Positions 12,254 to 23,187 are shown, counted from the stretch's first letter. The stretch: DNA of 64,000 bases from Sabethes cyaneus (GCF_943734655.1 NC_071354.1:32702847-32766846); one strand, 5' to 3'. Program-made: numbers and translations. The notes: generated from the letters alone by a model not told the origin.

Positions 12254-12443
12254 GTATGTGTGTATGTATGTATGTATGTATGTATGTATGTATGTATGTA
12301 TGTATGTATGTATGTATGTATGTATGTATGTATGTATGTATGTATGTATGTATGTATGTATGTATGTATGTATGTATGTATGTATGTATGTATGTATGTA
12401 TGTATGTATGTATGTATGTATGTATGTATGTATGTATGTATGT
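12254..12443. repeat. (TATG)n microsatellite
   Basis: About 47 tandem TATG units, nearly pure, preceded by a short imperfect TG-rich stretch. All frames across it are artefacts of the repeat. Confidence 0.97.
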
Positions 12444-12509
12444 GATGACAATTTGCAATTTTAAAATTTGCAATGAAATTCAAGAAAAGTGAGAAACATG
12501 TCAATTGTC

Positions 12510-12741
12510 TGAAGTTTTTGAAGCCTCTTAGTGGAATACGAACTCTGAAATTAAAGAAAAGAAAAAACTTTTACCGACTAAATTCCACTATTTAATATTT
12601 ATTCGCGACAGATACGTATACGCTTTGAAATAAGACACTGATGAAGCCTGCACGTCGTAGGTGAACTACGTATCTGTTGCAAATAAATATTAAATAGTGG
12701 GATTCAATCGAAAAGTTTTTTCTTTTCTTTGATTTCAGATT
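12510..12741. mobile_element. 232-bp hairpin MITE with 9-bp target duplication
   Basis: Flanked by TCAATTGTC on both sides (12501-12509 and 12742-12750). The inside is largely palindromic: AAAGAAAAGAAAAAACTTTT and AATATTTATTCGCGACAG have inverse partners on the right. The centre holds CAGATACGTAT / ACGTATCTG. Relatives lie at 33771-34017 and 53543-53615. The left end carries about 35 bp (GAAGTTTTTGAAGCCTCTTA) not matched on the right. An 8-11-bp target duplication fits Mutator- or hAT-type insertion; the class is not assigned. Confidence 0.75.
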
Positions 12742-12754
12742 TCAATTGTCATTT

Positions 12755-13164
12755 TCTTCGCTTGCTGTTACTCACAATTGTACAAGAAAAGCAAAAAGCG
12801 AAGAAAAGCAGTTTATTTAAGCATGTAGGTATAGTGGTGTATAGAATCAAAAATACTAGTGAGTTGATTTTTCCAAATAAATTTGTACAAATTCCAAACA
12901 AATTCTGCGCATCAATAGATGCTCTTTTCAATCAATAGATACTAAGGCTTAGAAATGTTATATGAAAGATAGGAAGTAAACGTTGCACGGTAGAAATTTT
13001 GTAAGATTTGTTTTCGTTAGTGATATTTTAAAGGACAGATGTCTTATGTCATGTATCATGTTTTAATAAATAAAAGCACTGGGAATCATATCGATCGTAT
13101 TTCCCATTCTCAAGCATGTTTATGGCGCAGCTTTGGCACTATTTTTCGACCTCATCTTGTTTTC
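12755..13164. other. AT-rich spacer, no gene seen
   Basis: No recognisable feature. Short open frames on both strands here are of similar length and low complexity. Confidence 0.4.
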
Positions 13165-13168
13165 CTAA

Positions 13169-13624
13169 CCCTCTAACATTGTAAAAACGATGCGATCAAG
13201 CTAATGACTATCTTTTCATGAAAGTACATTCAAAAGAAGCTTCAGTTTTGATTTTCATGCAAAAATAATTATCTGAAGGAGTGCTAGCTAAGAAATAGTT
13301 CCATTTCTCGTTTTCATATCTAATGCTCTATTTAGTAATTTTTTTCTAATTCAGATATATTGCAAAATTGAAGCCAAGCAAACCAATAGTAAAATTTTGA
13401 GATCAATCATTTTGTTGTAGATATCCTTTTTCTTCAAAAGCGAAATATAATAATAATTTTTCTGAACTCTTGTTTTTCAAAGATGCTAACTTTTGAATGC
13501 CTGGTATTAATATCAAAATATCAAAAAATCTGCTATGAACAAATACTTCATATTGTCAATTCAAAACAAGTTTCGTATGTGGCTCTGAAGCCCGAAAGTA
13601 GACGTCTGTAGACCCGTTAGAGGG
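13169..13624. mobile_element. CCCTCTAAC MITE at TTAA (piggyBac-like)
   Basis: 456 bp. The termini are CCCTCTAAC at 13169 and GTTAGAGGG ending at 13624, flanked by CTAA (13165-13168) and TTAA (13625-13628). Internal landmarks are GTAAAAACGATGCGAT and ACATTCAAAAGAAGCT. A sister copy sits at 48596-49114. It is non-coding. The left TTAA carries one substitution. Confidence 0.75.
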
Positions 13625-13989
13625 TTAATTTCTAATTTTCTATACATATTCATTCAAGTCTGTAAAAATTATCTTTTGTGTTAACATTATTTTACTATAA
13701 ATATTATTAAACTAAATAAGGTGTTCATCAAGTAACATAAATGACGCTTACATGTATTTATGCACCGAAGGAAAGAAAATATAATTATTTTTCACAATAC
13801 GTTGTGAATTTTACTGGCAAATAAGGATTTTGAGGAATACGGAACGGATATTTAAAAATATAGTCTAATATAACATCTATACATCTACAATTAAGTTCCT
13901 GAGAAATTAAATAATGATTATTGTGGCAGTAGAAAGGCTAGGTCACGCCGCTAGGTGGATTAATTCGGGTTTTTTACAGTAACTTTTAC

Positions 13990-14150
13990 AGTCAACGGAG
14001 GGAATGGTAAAGTAAAGTAATGAAATAAAGATGTTGACAGTAACTCAATGGAGACAAGGCGTGAAGGGGAAAGAGCGGAAAATTAGGTACGGGAGGGTCA
14101 CGCTTATTAAGTATGTATAACATTCCATTGTGTAACACCAACATTGTGTA
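13990..14150. repeat. Fragment of dispersed ACAATCGACGG repeat family
   Basis: TTTTACAGTCAACGGAGGGA...AAGTAATG followed by GGCGTGAAGGGGAAAGAGCGGAAAATTAG matches the pattern at 35160-35280 and 44205-44345, and in inverse form at 19640-19740. Non-coding. Confidence 0.5.
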
Positions 14151-14210
14151 AACATCCAACATCCAACATTGTGTAAAGAACACAAGCTGAGGGATCCACG
14201 GATAGAACCA

Positions 14211-14300
14211 TGTATTAAAGGGGACAGTCTCCGTAGCCGCAAGGTTACTGTGTCTGCTTTGACAAGCGTCATGGGTTCGAATCTTACTTTATTCTCTGGT
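14211..14300 (+). mobile_element. tRNA-derived SINE fragment (family 1)
   Basis: Contains CTCCGTAGCCGCAAGGTTAC (A-box region), GTCTGCTTTGACAAGCG, and a B box GGTTCGAATCT at 14274-14284, the same core as the complete SINE at 20788-21275. The 3' part is missing or diverged. It is not a tRNA gene: no cloverleaf with paired acceptor stem was found. Confidence 0.7.
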
Positions 14301-14699
14301 CGCTCATTACCAGTGATGCCAGGTGCTGATGAAGAAAAATCCGTAGTTTTACCGTCTGTGTTGTTATCACAGAAGAGAGGCTTTTAAATTCGTTTCAAAC
14401 TAAGAAAGAGGCAAACTTTAATTAAATTTTTGGTTTAAATGAAAGTTTAACCAACATGTGTTTAATTTTAAAGATTATAAACAAAAGTTTGTTTTTTTTT
14501 GCTGAAAAGTGTACATTAATTTAGATGTGTACCATTTTTTGCTACACTAGGGTTTCGTTCCACACGGATGAATCCCGTTTTATTCCCTCCTAGACGCGTG
14601 ATCATTTTTTATCGCATTGATAATGTTTTCGATTGTATTTGAAGAAAATTAATAATTTTTGAATCAAATCTGTTCATGATACATTTATAATTTGTCTGA

Positions 14700-15535
14700 A
14701 ATATTCAAAAACGCTTACTCTCGATCATTTGGCTACTGTCTTTGTTTGTCGTACCAGATCTTGGACCACATTTTGGTTCACATTTTGGACAAAACATCGA
14801 ACCACATTCTAGACCAAAACCAGATTTTGGACCCAGACCAAATTCTGGACATGGACTACATTGTGATTCACATTTTCTTTCATCAGTTTTCGGGTTAGAT
14901 TTTGTATTAAATATTCTGGATTGTAGAACTGGACCAGGTTATAAATCAGATTCGGGACCAAATTTTTGATAAGATTTTTTGGGCCAGATTATGGACCTAA
15001 AGCAAATTTTGGGCCACACACAGTGATTCAATCAGCTTTCAAACCATCAACTAGATTTTAGATCATGTTTTAAACCTGATTTCGGATCTGGACCATATTT
15101 TGGACCTACATCGTGAACCACATTTTTTCTTAATTTTCGTTTTAGTTGGATATACAGATATGGACTAGATTCTGATCAAGTTTTGGATCGGATGGTCTGG
15201 ATCTCATTCTGGACTTGCATCTGGACCAGAATTTGGACCACATTTTTATCAGGTTTGTACCAGCTTTTGGGTAAGACTTTAAGCCGCAGTTTTGATCACA
15301 TTTTGAACGTCATTTTTTATAAGATTCTGGACCTGAACCACGTTCTGAATCAACTAGATCTTGGAGCTGCATTAGATTCTAGACCAGATTTTGGACAACA
15401 TTTTTATCAGGGATTTTACGATACTTTGGACCACATTTTTGATCAAATTTTGAACCAGATTCTGTACCTGTACCACCTTGCCCTGATTCTGGACCGCGTT
15501 TTTTATCGGATTTTAGACTAATCTCAAGTTTTTAG
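14700..15535. repeat. Degenerate short-period satellite, TTTTGGACCA type
   Basis: Irregular tandem array of units such as ACCAGATTTTGGACCACAT with a loose period of about 13-25 bp. It is split by the insertion at 15526-18062 and continues to about 18390. Hydrophobic or repetitive open frames within it are not genes. Confidence 0.8.
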
Positions 15536-15615
15536 TCTTGGCCTTGAAATGCGGTCATACATATATATTAATATTTTTTTGAAACGATGGTCCAACAATT
15601 GATGAAGGGACGGTA

Positions 15616-16998
15616 CACAGTGGGGCAGATTGAGCCGGCGCTCGGACAAAACCTCATAACTTTTTTCATATGCTTCGTAGAGCTTTATTGTCTTCAGCAA
15701 CATTGTTTGTTATAAAATTTCGCATCTTTTTGTAAATTTTATGTAGTTTTATTTTCATTCCTATAGATGGCGTTGAAGTCTAACTTTTTAAATAATGACT
15801 TTAGAAATATTGTGTCTTCAGAAAAGTTGTTTGTCCTGTAAAGTTACGTAAAGTTACTGAACATACCAAAATCGTAGAACTTACGGGAATCAAGTTATAA
15901 ATATTTTAAATACCCAAACACCTTTTTTTCAGTGTGCAGTCAAAATTGGTAGTCGCGCGACCTCCTATACAAATTATCACAATCTGTATATCAAGAGTAA
16001 TTTAGTAATATTATTCTGGTATAGGGTATTTCAACCATTTGTGGACCTTTCTATAAATTATTTTGAACTCGTAACGCTAAGCACTCAACCGATGGCACTT
16101 ACAATATTAGTAACTTTCGAATAAGCCTAAATATAACAATTTATACTGCAAATCTTTAAATTTTACATATTTTTTAAAACAGATTGAAATGTCCATTTTC
16201 CTTTTATGGACCCTTGTGGTTTACAATAGAATAACGACCGAGTCCATTAAATGAATTCTAGTGTATTTTGCATGGAGAGTAATTGGGATAAAGCTGTTAA
16301 GTGGTCGCCTTTACAATGTCCTAAATACCCCTTATCGACTCCAATGTATCTCATAACGATAATAATGTTGTGTCTTACATACACAAGCATGACTATTCAA
16401 CGTACAGCAGGAATGAACTTCGCACTGGCGCGCGCATTTACTACTTTGTAGTCGAAAATACCGAAAAACATGCATTCGCAAAACTTGAATATCTCCGAAC
16501 ATCGCAACTAGTAGCAGCTAATTTTTTGCTTATTACTAGTTAACACCTTGAATGTTGATTTGATGGTAGTATCAGAGCGGAAATCTGTGGAAATCTTTTT
16601 CTACACACTATTGAAAATTGACAAAAATAACATTTTTTTTGTTCTAAAACACTTCGTCAGAACAAAGCCTACTAGTAAAAAATCTGTCTTAATATCACCT
16701 AAACTATTAGTTTATAATCCCTTTAATGTGAACTGTCTTTTAAAAGTATAGAATTTTAAGCAGCATGGTAGCTAGATGCTAAAAAATTAAACGATATTTA
16801 CTTTTTCATTTTCTAATTTTTTTTTACACTGTGTTTCACCTTCTTTAATGCCTATTGAAAAAACACTTATTAAAACAATTTATGCATATTTCTTATAGAT
16901 TATATGTCTGCTATACGTAGAATATTAGGTTTGACGGAATATCTCAAATAAAAATTTTGAGGTTTTGTCCGAGCTTTTTCGGGTTCTGCCCCATAGTG
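15616..16998. mobile_element. Transib-like non-autonomous transposon with RSS-like ends
   Basis: 1383 bp inserted in the SINE-like body with a perfect 5-bp duplication CGGTA (15611-15615, 16999-17003). The uninterrupted sequence GGGACGGTAGGGG is present at about 46967. The termini form an imperfect ~44-bp inverted repeat. The left end is CACAGTG, then 23 bp, then ACAAAACCT. The right end (inverse) is CACTATG, then 23 bp, then ACAAAACCT. Heptamer form, short TIR and 5-bp target duplication match what is known of Transib transposons, whose transposase is related to RAG1. The interior is AT-rich with no long frame, so it would need a transposase supplied in trans. Superfamily assignment is inference from termini. 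Confidence 0.7.
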
Positions 16999-17103
16999 CG
17001 GTAGGGGAAAGAAATGAAAATTTTTGGCGAAGGAGGGGAAGAGCGGAAAGGAAGCGGGGGGGGGGGGGGTATTGGTAGCTACGCTTGACAAGTAGTCATG
17101 GAC

Positions 17104-18017
17104 AAGTAGGGGAGTGTCGTCGTGGTTGGGCCACGTTTTGGAATTCGCCCATAACTTTCGTTTCAAAAGGAATTTTGGAAATCTAAATACATCGTTGCAA
17201 AGGACTAAGAATAAGGTATATTTCCGGAAAGTTTTGAACTGATTGCTCGAAAAATAAAATTTACGTGACGACAAAAAATGTTGTCATAGTCGGGCCATGT
17301 TGTACAGCTTGGGACACCGCAGAAAATCTAAGACATACGTATTGAAATTCTATATAGAAGCATGAAAAGAATGAATTTCGTGAACAACGGCTCATATATG
17401 CACAAATACCCTATTTTTAATTGCATTTTTGCGAAATTTTGGCGATCTTGTATAATCAGTATTGCTACAATTGCCTTTTCCGGATTGTACAACTACAATG
17501 AAATAACAACAAAAATCTAGGTATTTATCGTATTAATTTTGCTTCATTTCATCGCATTTAACGTGACTGACATTCTCTAGTGATTATTGCGCTTTTGCGC
17601 TTAAAATTATGGTGGCCCAACCATGACTACTCAAGTGACCCGACCTGTACAAATAGCGCTTTTCTAGTATTTCACCTTAGCCTTCCCAAACACCTTACTG
17701 GAGGGGATTTTTCTATAGTCTACGTGTGCAGCACAACACACTTCATACATTTTCAAAATTTATCTCGATAATTGCATTTCATGAATCATTTCCTGAAGAA
17801 AAGTTCATTGCGCGTGGAAAACTTTTTTTGGAAGATTTAGTCACAGAATTCAGGACGGGTGATTTGAATACACGATTGAAACTCACAATATTGTGAAAAG
17901 TTAGCTATCACAGTAAGAAGTTTTACAATGGTTGTATCATAGATATCATGAGTTACTAAAACTGTAAAATCGTGATGGCCCGACCATAACAGTGGCCCGA
18001 CGATAACGATAATACCC
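17104..18017. mobile_element. Unclassified TIR element with GGCCCGAC motifs
   Basis: About 0.9 kb flanked by TAGTCATGGAC on both sides (17093-17103, 18018-18028); the true duplication may be 8-11 bp. Imperfect ~29-bp terminal inverted repeats begin GTAGGGGAGTGTCGTCGTGG on the left and, inverted, CTAGGGTATTATCGTTATCG on the right. Both run into GGGCCAC. Similar GTGGCCC-ACCAT motifs recur inside (near 17290, 17610, 17970, 17990). No coding frame longer than 124 codons, and none recognisable. Confidence 0.65.
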
Positions 18018-18062
18018 TAGTCATGGACTCTTACCTTTTGTCCAATGCTGGAACGTGCATGA

Positions 18063-18390
18063 GATCGGATTTTAGACTAAAATTTTAAACAAACTTGGGC
18101 CCAGATTCTGGAACTTGACCAGAATATAAACCCGGTCTTGGGCCACATTTTTAATCACATTTTAACCACCAGACAGATTTTGGATCTCGTTTTGAACTAG
18201 ATTCTGAACCGTATTTTGGACCGGGACTGGATAGCGGACTACATTCTCCTATCGAATTTTTTTTCAAGAGTTTGTAACAAATGTTGGAAAATATTTTAAC
18301 TAGATTCTGGACCAGATTTTAGACTACATCAAATTCAGATTCATTCAGATTTTGAACCCAGATTCTTGATTCGGTTCTAGAACTGTAGCG
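18063..18390. repeat. TTTTGGACCA satellite, right-hand part
   Basis: Continuation of the array at 14700-15535 (AGATTCTGGACCAGATTTTAG and similar), separated by the nested insertion. Confidence 0.75.
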
Positions 18391-18442
18391 TGACATTGTG
18401 GTGACCCTGACGAAGACCCGTTTGTGGTGCATTTGGTGCAAT

Positions 18443-19552
18443 TACCGTGACCACACCTAATTCAGCGCAGCTCCTAATTCTGCGCATTTTTCTTTATATA
18501 AGTATTTTTTAACATTGTGCATAACCATGATCATTGTGTTATTTTTTTATAAATGTCTGTTGAATATTACGCCATTATTCACAAACGGGCCATAATATTC
18601 TAGAGCGAAATAATTTAACGTAAAACTGATAGTATTTTATATGGCAGAAAACATCATCGTTAGCACCAACGCTAAGATTGTACCGAGCATAATTAGAAAG
18701 AATAATTAGTTTTAGTCATGTTTTAGACAAAAAAAGTGATTGCATGCATTACTTTCTTTAGAAAAATGCGATGCAATAATGCGCAGATTTAGGCACAGAT
18801 TTTTTATTCATGTTCCAAATTCTGCGCAGTAATGTATCCTATGAAGAAATCGCGAAGGAATACGCAACCTCACCTAAATGGCTGAGGTATAGAGGCATGA
18901 AAATTCAAGTAGATTCTTTAACTTCTATTGATTGGAATCTTGTGCTGTGTCTCGGGGTCCGAACCTACGAGCGCCAATTCATGAAACCACGCCTTTTATT
19001 TTTTTAATGACCAACCTCATGGGGCTGTCAGAGGGTGGGGAAGTGGTTTCTATATGAAAAAAACAATTTTAGTATTAGTCTAAAGTGTAATGTTCAGTAT
19101 GCAGAAAACCTTGCGTTATCTAGAATAAAATATTTAAAATGAGGCAATCAAAATGATTACAATAGCACAAGAAGGCCGGATCATGGATTTAATTATGGTA
19201 ATGGCTAATGCCGGATTTTTTGGTGTGCTTTCAGCGTATAAAGACACAAAAAAGCATGGCAGGAGTATTTATTTTCACTTTCTGGGTGCGCATAATTAGG
19301 AGCAAACATGCGCAGAATTAGGAACATGGGCTAGAAAGTGCGCAGAATTAGGCACCGTGGATAAGTTTACAAAACGAAAAATATACTCAATTGTTGGTCG
19401 ACTTATAATTCCTATATTTTTTACTAGATATTATAAACAGTAGCACTACACGTTGCTGCTATCCACGTTGTTAACTTAAATCTAGAATACTTAGAATAGC
19501 GGAAGAATCATAAAAATGTCTTAACTGCGCTGAATATGGTACATTCACGGTA
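18443..19552. mobile_element. TIR element with repeated GCGCAGAATTAGG motif
   Basis: About 1.1 kb. The left end TACCGTGACCACACCTAATT followed by CAGCGCAG pairs with right-end sequence whose inverse is CTACCGTGAATGTACCATAT followed by TCAGCGCAG. At least six versions of GCGCAGAATTAGG lie subterminally on both sides (near 18472, 18782, 18825, 19288, 19311, 19338), mostly oriented toward the nearest end. A 65-codon frame at 18810 has no recognisable product. The target duplication was not resolved. Clustered subterminal motifs are typical transposase-binding sites of cut-and-paste elements. Confidence 0.6.
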
Positions 19553-19609
19553 GGTAGTCATACATAATTCGTTCAACTCCCTATATCCAGTACTTCGCTA
19601 CACTCGTTG

Positions 19610-19810
19610 AGGAACGTTGGAGAAACCTAATAAGCGTTGCTTCAATGATCCTCGCTTATCTACTTTTCTACTCGTTCCCCTTTGTTTCATTACTTTCTTC
19701 TAGAGTTCCCCCCATCGATTGTAAAAACTACCACTAAAAAAATGCTTGAAACCTGAGCTCATTATAAAGGTCAAGACAACAAAACACGAGGTTGGTCTAA
19801 GTATTTGTTT
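19610..19810. repeat. Dispersed ACAATCGACGG family, inverse copy
   Basis: CATTACTTTCTTCTAGAGTT and CATCGATTGTAAAAACTACC are the inverse of the pattern at 44170-44265. They are followed by GAGCTCATTATAAAGGTCAA and ACACGAGGTTGGTCTA, which recurs near 35140 and in changed form at 5075. Confidence 0.5.
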
Positions 19811-20089
19811 ATAAACCTAATAGATAGATAAGCATTTGTTTATAAACCTAATGAAAAAACCCGATTAAATCCACCTATTGGTGAAAGGAACCTTTGTTAT
19901 ACCATTTTTTTTGTCAGTTGAGTTAGAAATCCACAAGTCTTCGGAACATAATTCAACTCTTGTTAACGTTGTGTCATATAATCAATGCGTATTTAATATA
20001 CTATGCATATGCATTTAATATACTGAATAGCTTAATGTAAAATGTGTCTTTCTAACGAAAGCAATAAAAAATTGTATGCAAAGTTATTG

Positions 20090-20787
20090 ATCAGTTATTG
20101 AGATTTGAGGAGGAACGCTACTCTGGAAAGTTGAAAAAAAAATCGATTTTAAAAGAAGCCTGTCATTTTGATAATTTTTCGAATTTTTAATTATCACCAG
20201 GAAACAATTAAGGTATTCACCTTACGTTTCGAAGTCATCATTCAAATCCGTTCTCCGATACTCCGCTGATTTCCACAAAGTAAGTGTTTTCTAGTGAGCA
20301 TTTCTCATCAAATTTGGCTCTGAACACGTTAAGACCTCTCGTTTGATACTAAAATAATAGAAATCTGATTCATCTGCTTAAAATCGATGCATTATTGTAT
20401 ATTTTATTGTGTTACATACGATTACTTATATTTTCCAAATTAAACGCCCAACATAAAAACAAATCAATAGTGACCTATGAGGCTATAATACCATTCAAAC
20501 AAGACTAATAGTGCATAAATCGGTTCGGCCATCTCGGAGAAACGTTCGACTAATTGACACTTGGTAAAACACATTTTTAAGCATAACTTTTAAACTGCTT
20601 GTTGATTTTCAAAAAAAACATTGTAGTAGCAAGACCTTTCATTTGATATTAAATTTGTTGAAATCGAATGGGTGGTTCCGGAGAAATCGTGTCACGTGAT
20701 TTTTACGTTTTTGCTTATAACTTTTAAACGAAACGTCGGAACGCGAAACAATTCAATAGTGATCTACAAGGCAGTCTACACCTTCCA
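20090..20787. repeat. Interspersed repeat with ~285-bp tandem segment
   Basis: AATCAATAGTGACCTATGAGG (20461) is repeated in altered form as TTCAATAGTGATCTACAAGG (about 20754). GGTTCGGCCATCTCGGAGAAACG near 20522 reappears near 21310 as GGTTTAGCCATCTCCGAGAAAC. So the second unit continues on the far side of the SINE at 20788-21275. Non-coding. Confidence 0.55.
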
Positions 20788-21275
20788 TCGGGGGGCTCCG
20801 TAGCCGCAAGGTTACCGAGTCTGCTTTGACAAGCGAGTGGTCGTGGGTTCGAATCTTAGTAGAATCAAGCCATTCGATGTCAAGTGACTTTAGCATGGGT
20901 TTATTCTCAGGCCCCTCCATATATCCTTCCTTCATGCTGAATTCTACATATCTACCCACTGAAGCCTCCTGACAGTGCAAATGTCCTTCCTATAGTTAAG
21001 TGTACTGGTCAGAGGTACGAATGAGTCCTCGCCAGGGACAGCTATAATATGGGATAGCACTGGCAGCGAGGAATAAGTGGGTAAAGTAGATCAAGCTTTG
21101 AAGGAAGGGTAAACCCCAATACACACAAGCACGCATAACTTTAATAAGCATATCGCTCACTCAATAGCGATTATAGCAAAAATAAATGCAGTTGCAGGTC
21201 ATACAGCAAACACCCGGGCGATATTACAATAGATCAACTATACTGGTCGCAGTGATGAGTCCACACATGGAAAAA
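20788..21275 (+). mobile_element. Complete tRNA-derived SINE (family 1)
   Basis: 488 bp flanked by ACACCTTCCA (20778-20787 and 21276-21285), a perfect 10-bp target duplication. The 5' region is tRNA-like: A-box-like TAGCCGCAAGG at 20801-20811 and B box GGTTCGAATCT at 20846-20856. The unrelated body includes CCATTCGATGTCAAGTGACT, GGGATAGCACTGGCAGCGAG and a short A-rich tail (GGAAAAA). Pol III transcription would be from the internal promoter. It resembles mosquito tRNA-related SINEs such as Feilai in plan; family identity was not checked. Confidence 0.8.
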
Positions 21276-21351
21276 ACACCTTCCAAACAAGCTTAACGGC
21301 GATCGAATCGGTTTAGCCATCTCCGAGAAACAGTCGACTAAAGTTAGGCGT

Positions 21352-21639
<288 letters not shown>

Positions 21640-22440
21640 TATCCAAATTGATTGTTGTACCCACCCACCTTTATCTATTTTATGAATATTTTTTTATTCT
21701 ATTAAGCCTATTTCATTATTTGGACCTCTCACCCCAAAAGCATCCCTCCTTTTGTCTTTGTCCCTATACTGATTCCGTCATGTCAAGAAACATGTATGCC
21801 AGGTTTGATAAAGAATCGGCCACCCCTTCCAGAGTTTCAGCGGTGCATACAAACATCAAATCTAGTTATTTTAGAGTTTGTAGCCCACCATAACTAACCA
21901 CTAGCCTACCCACTCTTACTACAACAATATTAAATCAGCCTTGCCTTAGGTATAGAGATAGGAGAAGAAAATCTACAACTAAGGGCTGATATTCTCTAAA
22001 AAGTTCAGAAAATGTAAGAAAATGCAACATCATTGATGTTAAACAGATGTAATATGTATAACAAAAAGTAATGAAATCATAACAACATGCAAATGAAATG
22101 GAAGCAATATCTATACATTATCAATATAAATGTAAACGAAAATAAAAAATGGGCGTAATAGAAAAACCCGCTCTGCGCTTTCTTGAATTTGGGATTAAAA
22201 ACTGACCTACCATTAGCGTATGAGGAAGTTACGAAATCATGAAATCAACCGTTGTTGGCGACCTTGGAATTCCTAAGTACATTCAATCACACCAAAACCG
22301 CTGAAATTCAAGTAGGTAACTTTGTGGTTTTGTTTGATTTCCCGTTTCTCTGTACGTACCGAATAAAATAAAAATTTTACAAATCCACCTGTTATACATT
22401 TTTAACGGTTGACTGCCGATCAAAGGCCCTCGTGGAATCG
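21640..22440. other. Intergenic DNA upstream of cuticular gene
   Basis: 21760-21860 (AACATGTATGCCAGGTTTGA) resembles 31545-31615 and looks like a dispersed-repeat remnant. From about 22000 the sequence appears single-copy and AT-rich and may include distal regulatory DNA. No gene is seen. Confidence 0.4.
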
Positions 22441-22459
22441 TTGATGAACTTGTGGCACC

Positions 22460-22497
22460 TATAAAACGAGCTTGCCGACCATCACTACGGCATCAGT
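22460..22497 (+). promoter_or_regulatory. Core promoter of cuticular-protein gene
   Basis: TATAAAA at 22460-22466 and an insect initiator TCAGTC at 22493, with the likely +1 A at 22495. The spacing (about 35 bp) is slightly long; a TCACT at 22482 is a weaker alternative. The 5' UTR would be about 57 nt to ATG 22552. Confidence 0.6.
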
Positions 22498-22551
22498 CGT
22501 CTGAGTTTCATCAAGCGTTACGCATCCAAATTGCATTTTATATCGAAGAAA

Positions 22552-23130
22552 ATGAAGGTAGCATTAGTTGGTTCCATATATTTGGGACTGAACTCACCAA
22601 GTGTTTCATTGTAGGTCTTCATTGTGCTCTCGGTGGCAATTGCCCTGGTGGCCTCTGCCCCGGTGGAAGAATCGGAAAAGAAGGAAAAGCGTGGATTGGT
22701 TGATATCGGTCATAACTTCGGCTACGAGGAACCACTGTACGATGGATGGACCGATCACCATGTGACCAAACACGTGACCGTTCAGAAGAACGTTGCTGTC
22801 CCGTACCCGGTGGAGGTGGAGAAACACGTTCCGGTTGCCGTTAAGGTGCCCGTTCCAGTGCATGTCGAAAAGCAGGTCCCCGTTCTGGTCGAAAAGAAGG
22901 TTCCCGTCTACGTCGAGAAGAAGGTTCACGTACCGGTCGATCGCCCGGTTCCCTACCCAGTTGAGGTGAAAGTTCCCGTCTACCAAAAGGAAGTGGTTGA
23001 GGTTGCCAAGCCCTACCCGGTCCATATCGAGAAACCCTATCCGGTTTACGTGAAAAAGCCCGTCTACGTCGAACAACCGACGGTGTACGTGAAGGATCAG
23101 TACTACGGCAAGAAACCATACTACGGTTGA
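22552..23130 (+). CDS. Low-complexity cuticular protein (CPLCP-like), two exons
   Basis: Joined exons 22552-22557 and 22615-23130 encode 173 residues. Exon 1 codes only Met-Lys. The intron at 22558-22614 (57 bp, GT...TTTCATTGTAG) is phase 0, and splicing yields a classic signal peptide (MKVFIVLSVAIALVASA, cleavage expected after residue 17). The mature protein is about 60% repeats of PV and PY pairs with alternating K/E: PYPVEVEKHVPV, PVYVEKK, PYPVHIEKPYPVYVKKPVYV, ending YYGKKPYYG. It has no R&R chitin-binding consensus and no cysteines. High density of PV/PY pairs is the diagnostic of the CPLCP family of mosquito cuticular proteins, so a structural role in cuticle is likely. Antisense open frames across it are shadows of the repeats. 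TATA box and polyA signal both fit. Confidence 0.87.
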
Positions 23131-23181
23131 GTGAATTGTAGTTGATGAATTGTGATCTATTTTAGACTCGTAGACAGATGA

Positions 23182-23187
23182 AATAAA
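23182..23187 (+). terminator. Polyadenylation signal AATAAA
   Basis: AATAAA 51 bp after the TGA of the cuticular-protein gene, followed by T-rich sequence. Confidence 0.7.

Larger units (their letters stand above)
15526..18062 (-). mobile_element. SINE-like element, invaded by two other transposons
   Basis: A minus-strand copy of the family best seen at 47309-47663. Its 3' end (AAGTTTTTAGTCTTGGCCTTG, inverse) lies at about 15530 and its 5'-truncated start near 18060. ATCGGATTTTAGACT occurs on both sides of the unit (about 15511-15525 and 18063-18077), a 15-bp duplication of satellite sequence typical of target-primed retroposition. The element body (GATGAAGGGACGGTAGGGG, GGAGGGGAAGAGCGGAAA, CTTTTGTCCAATGCTGGAA) is interrupted at 15616-16998 and 17104-18017. 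Confidence 0.65.

Noticed and set aside
20788..20870. tRNA gene, from A and B boxes (also 14211, 38831, 47309)
   Set aside because: A paired acceptor stem and full cloverleaf are missing, and retroposon tails and target duplications follow. They are SINE heads.
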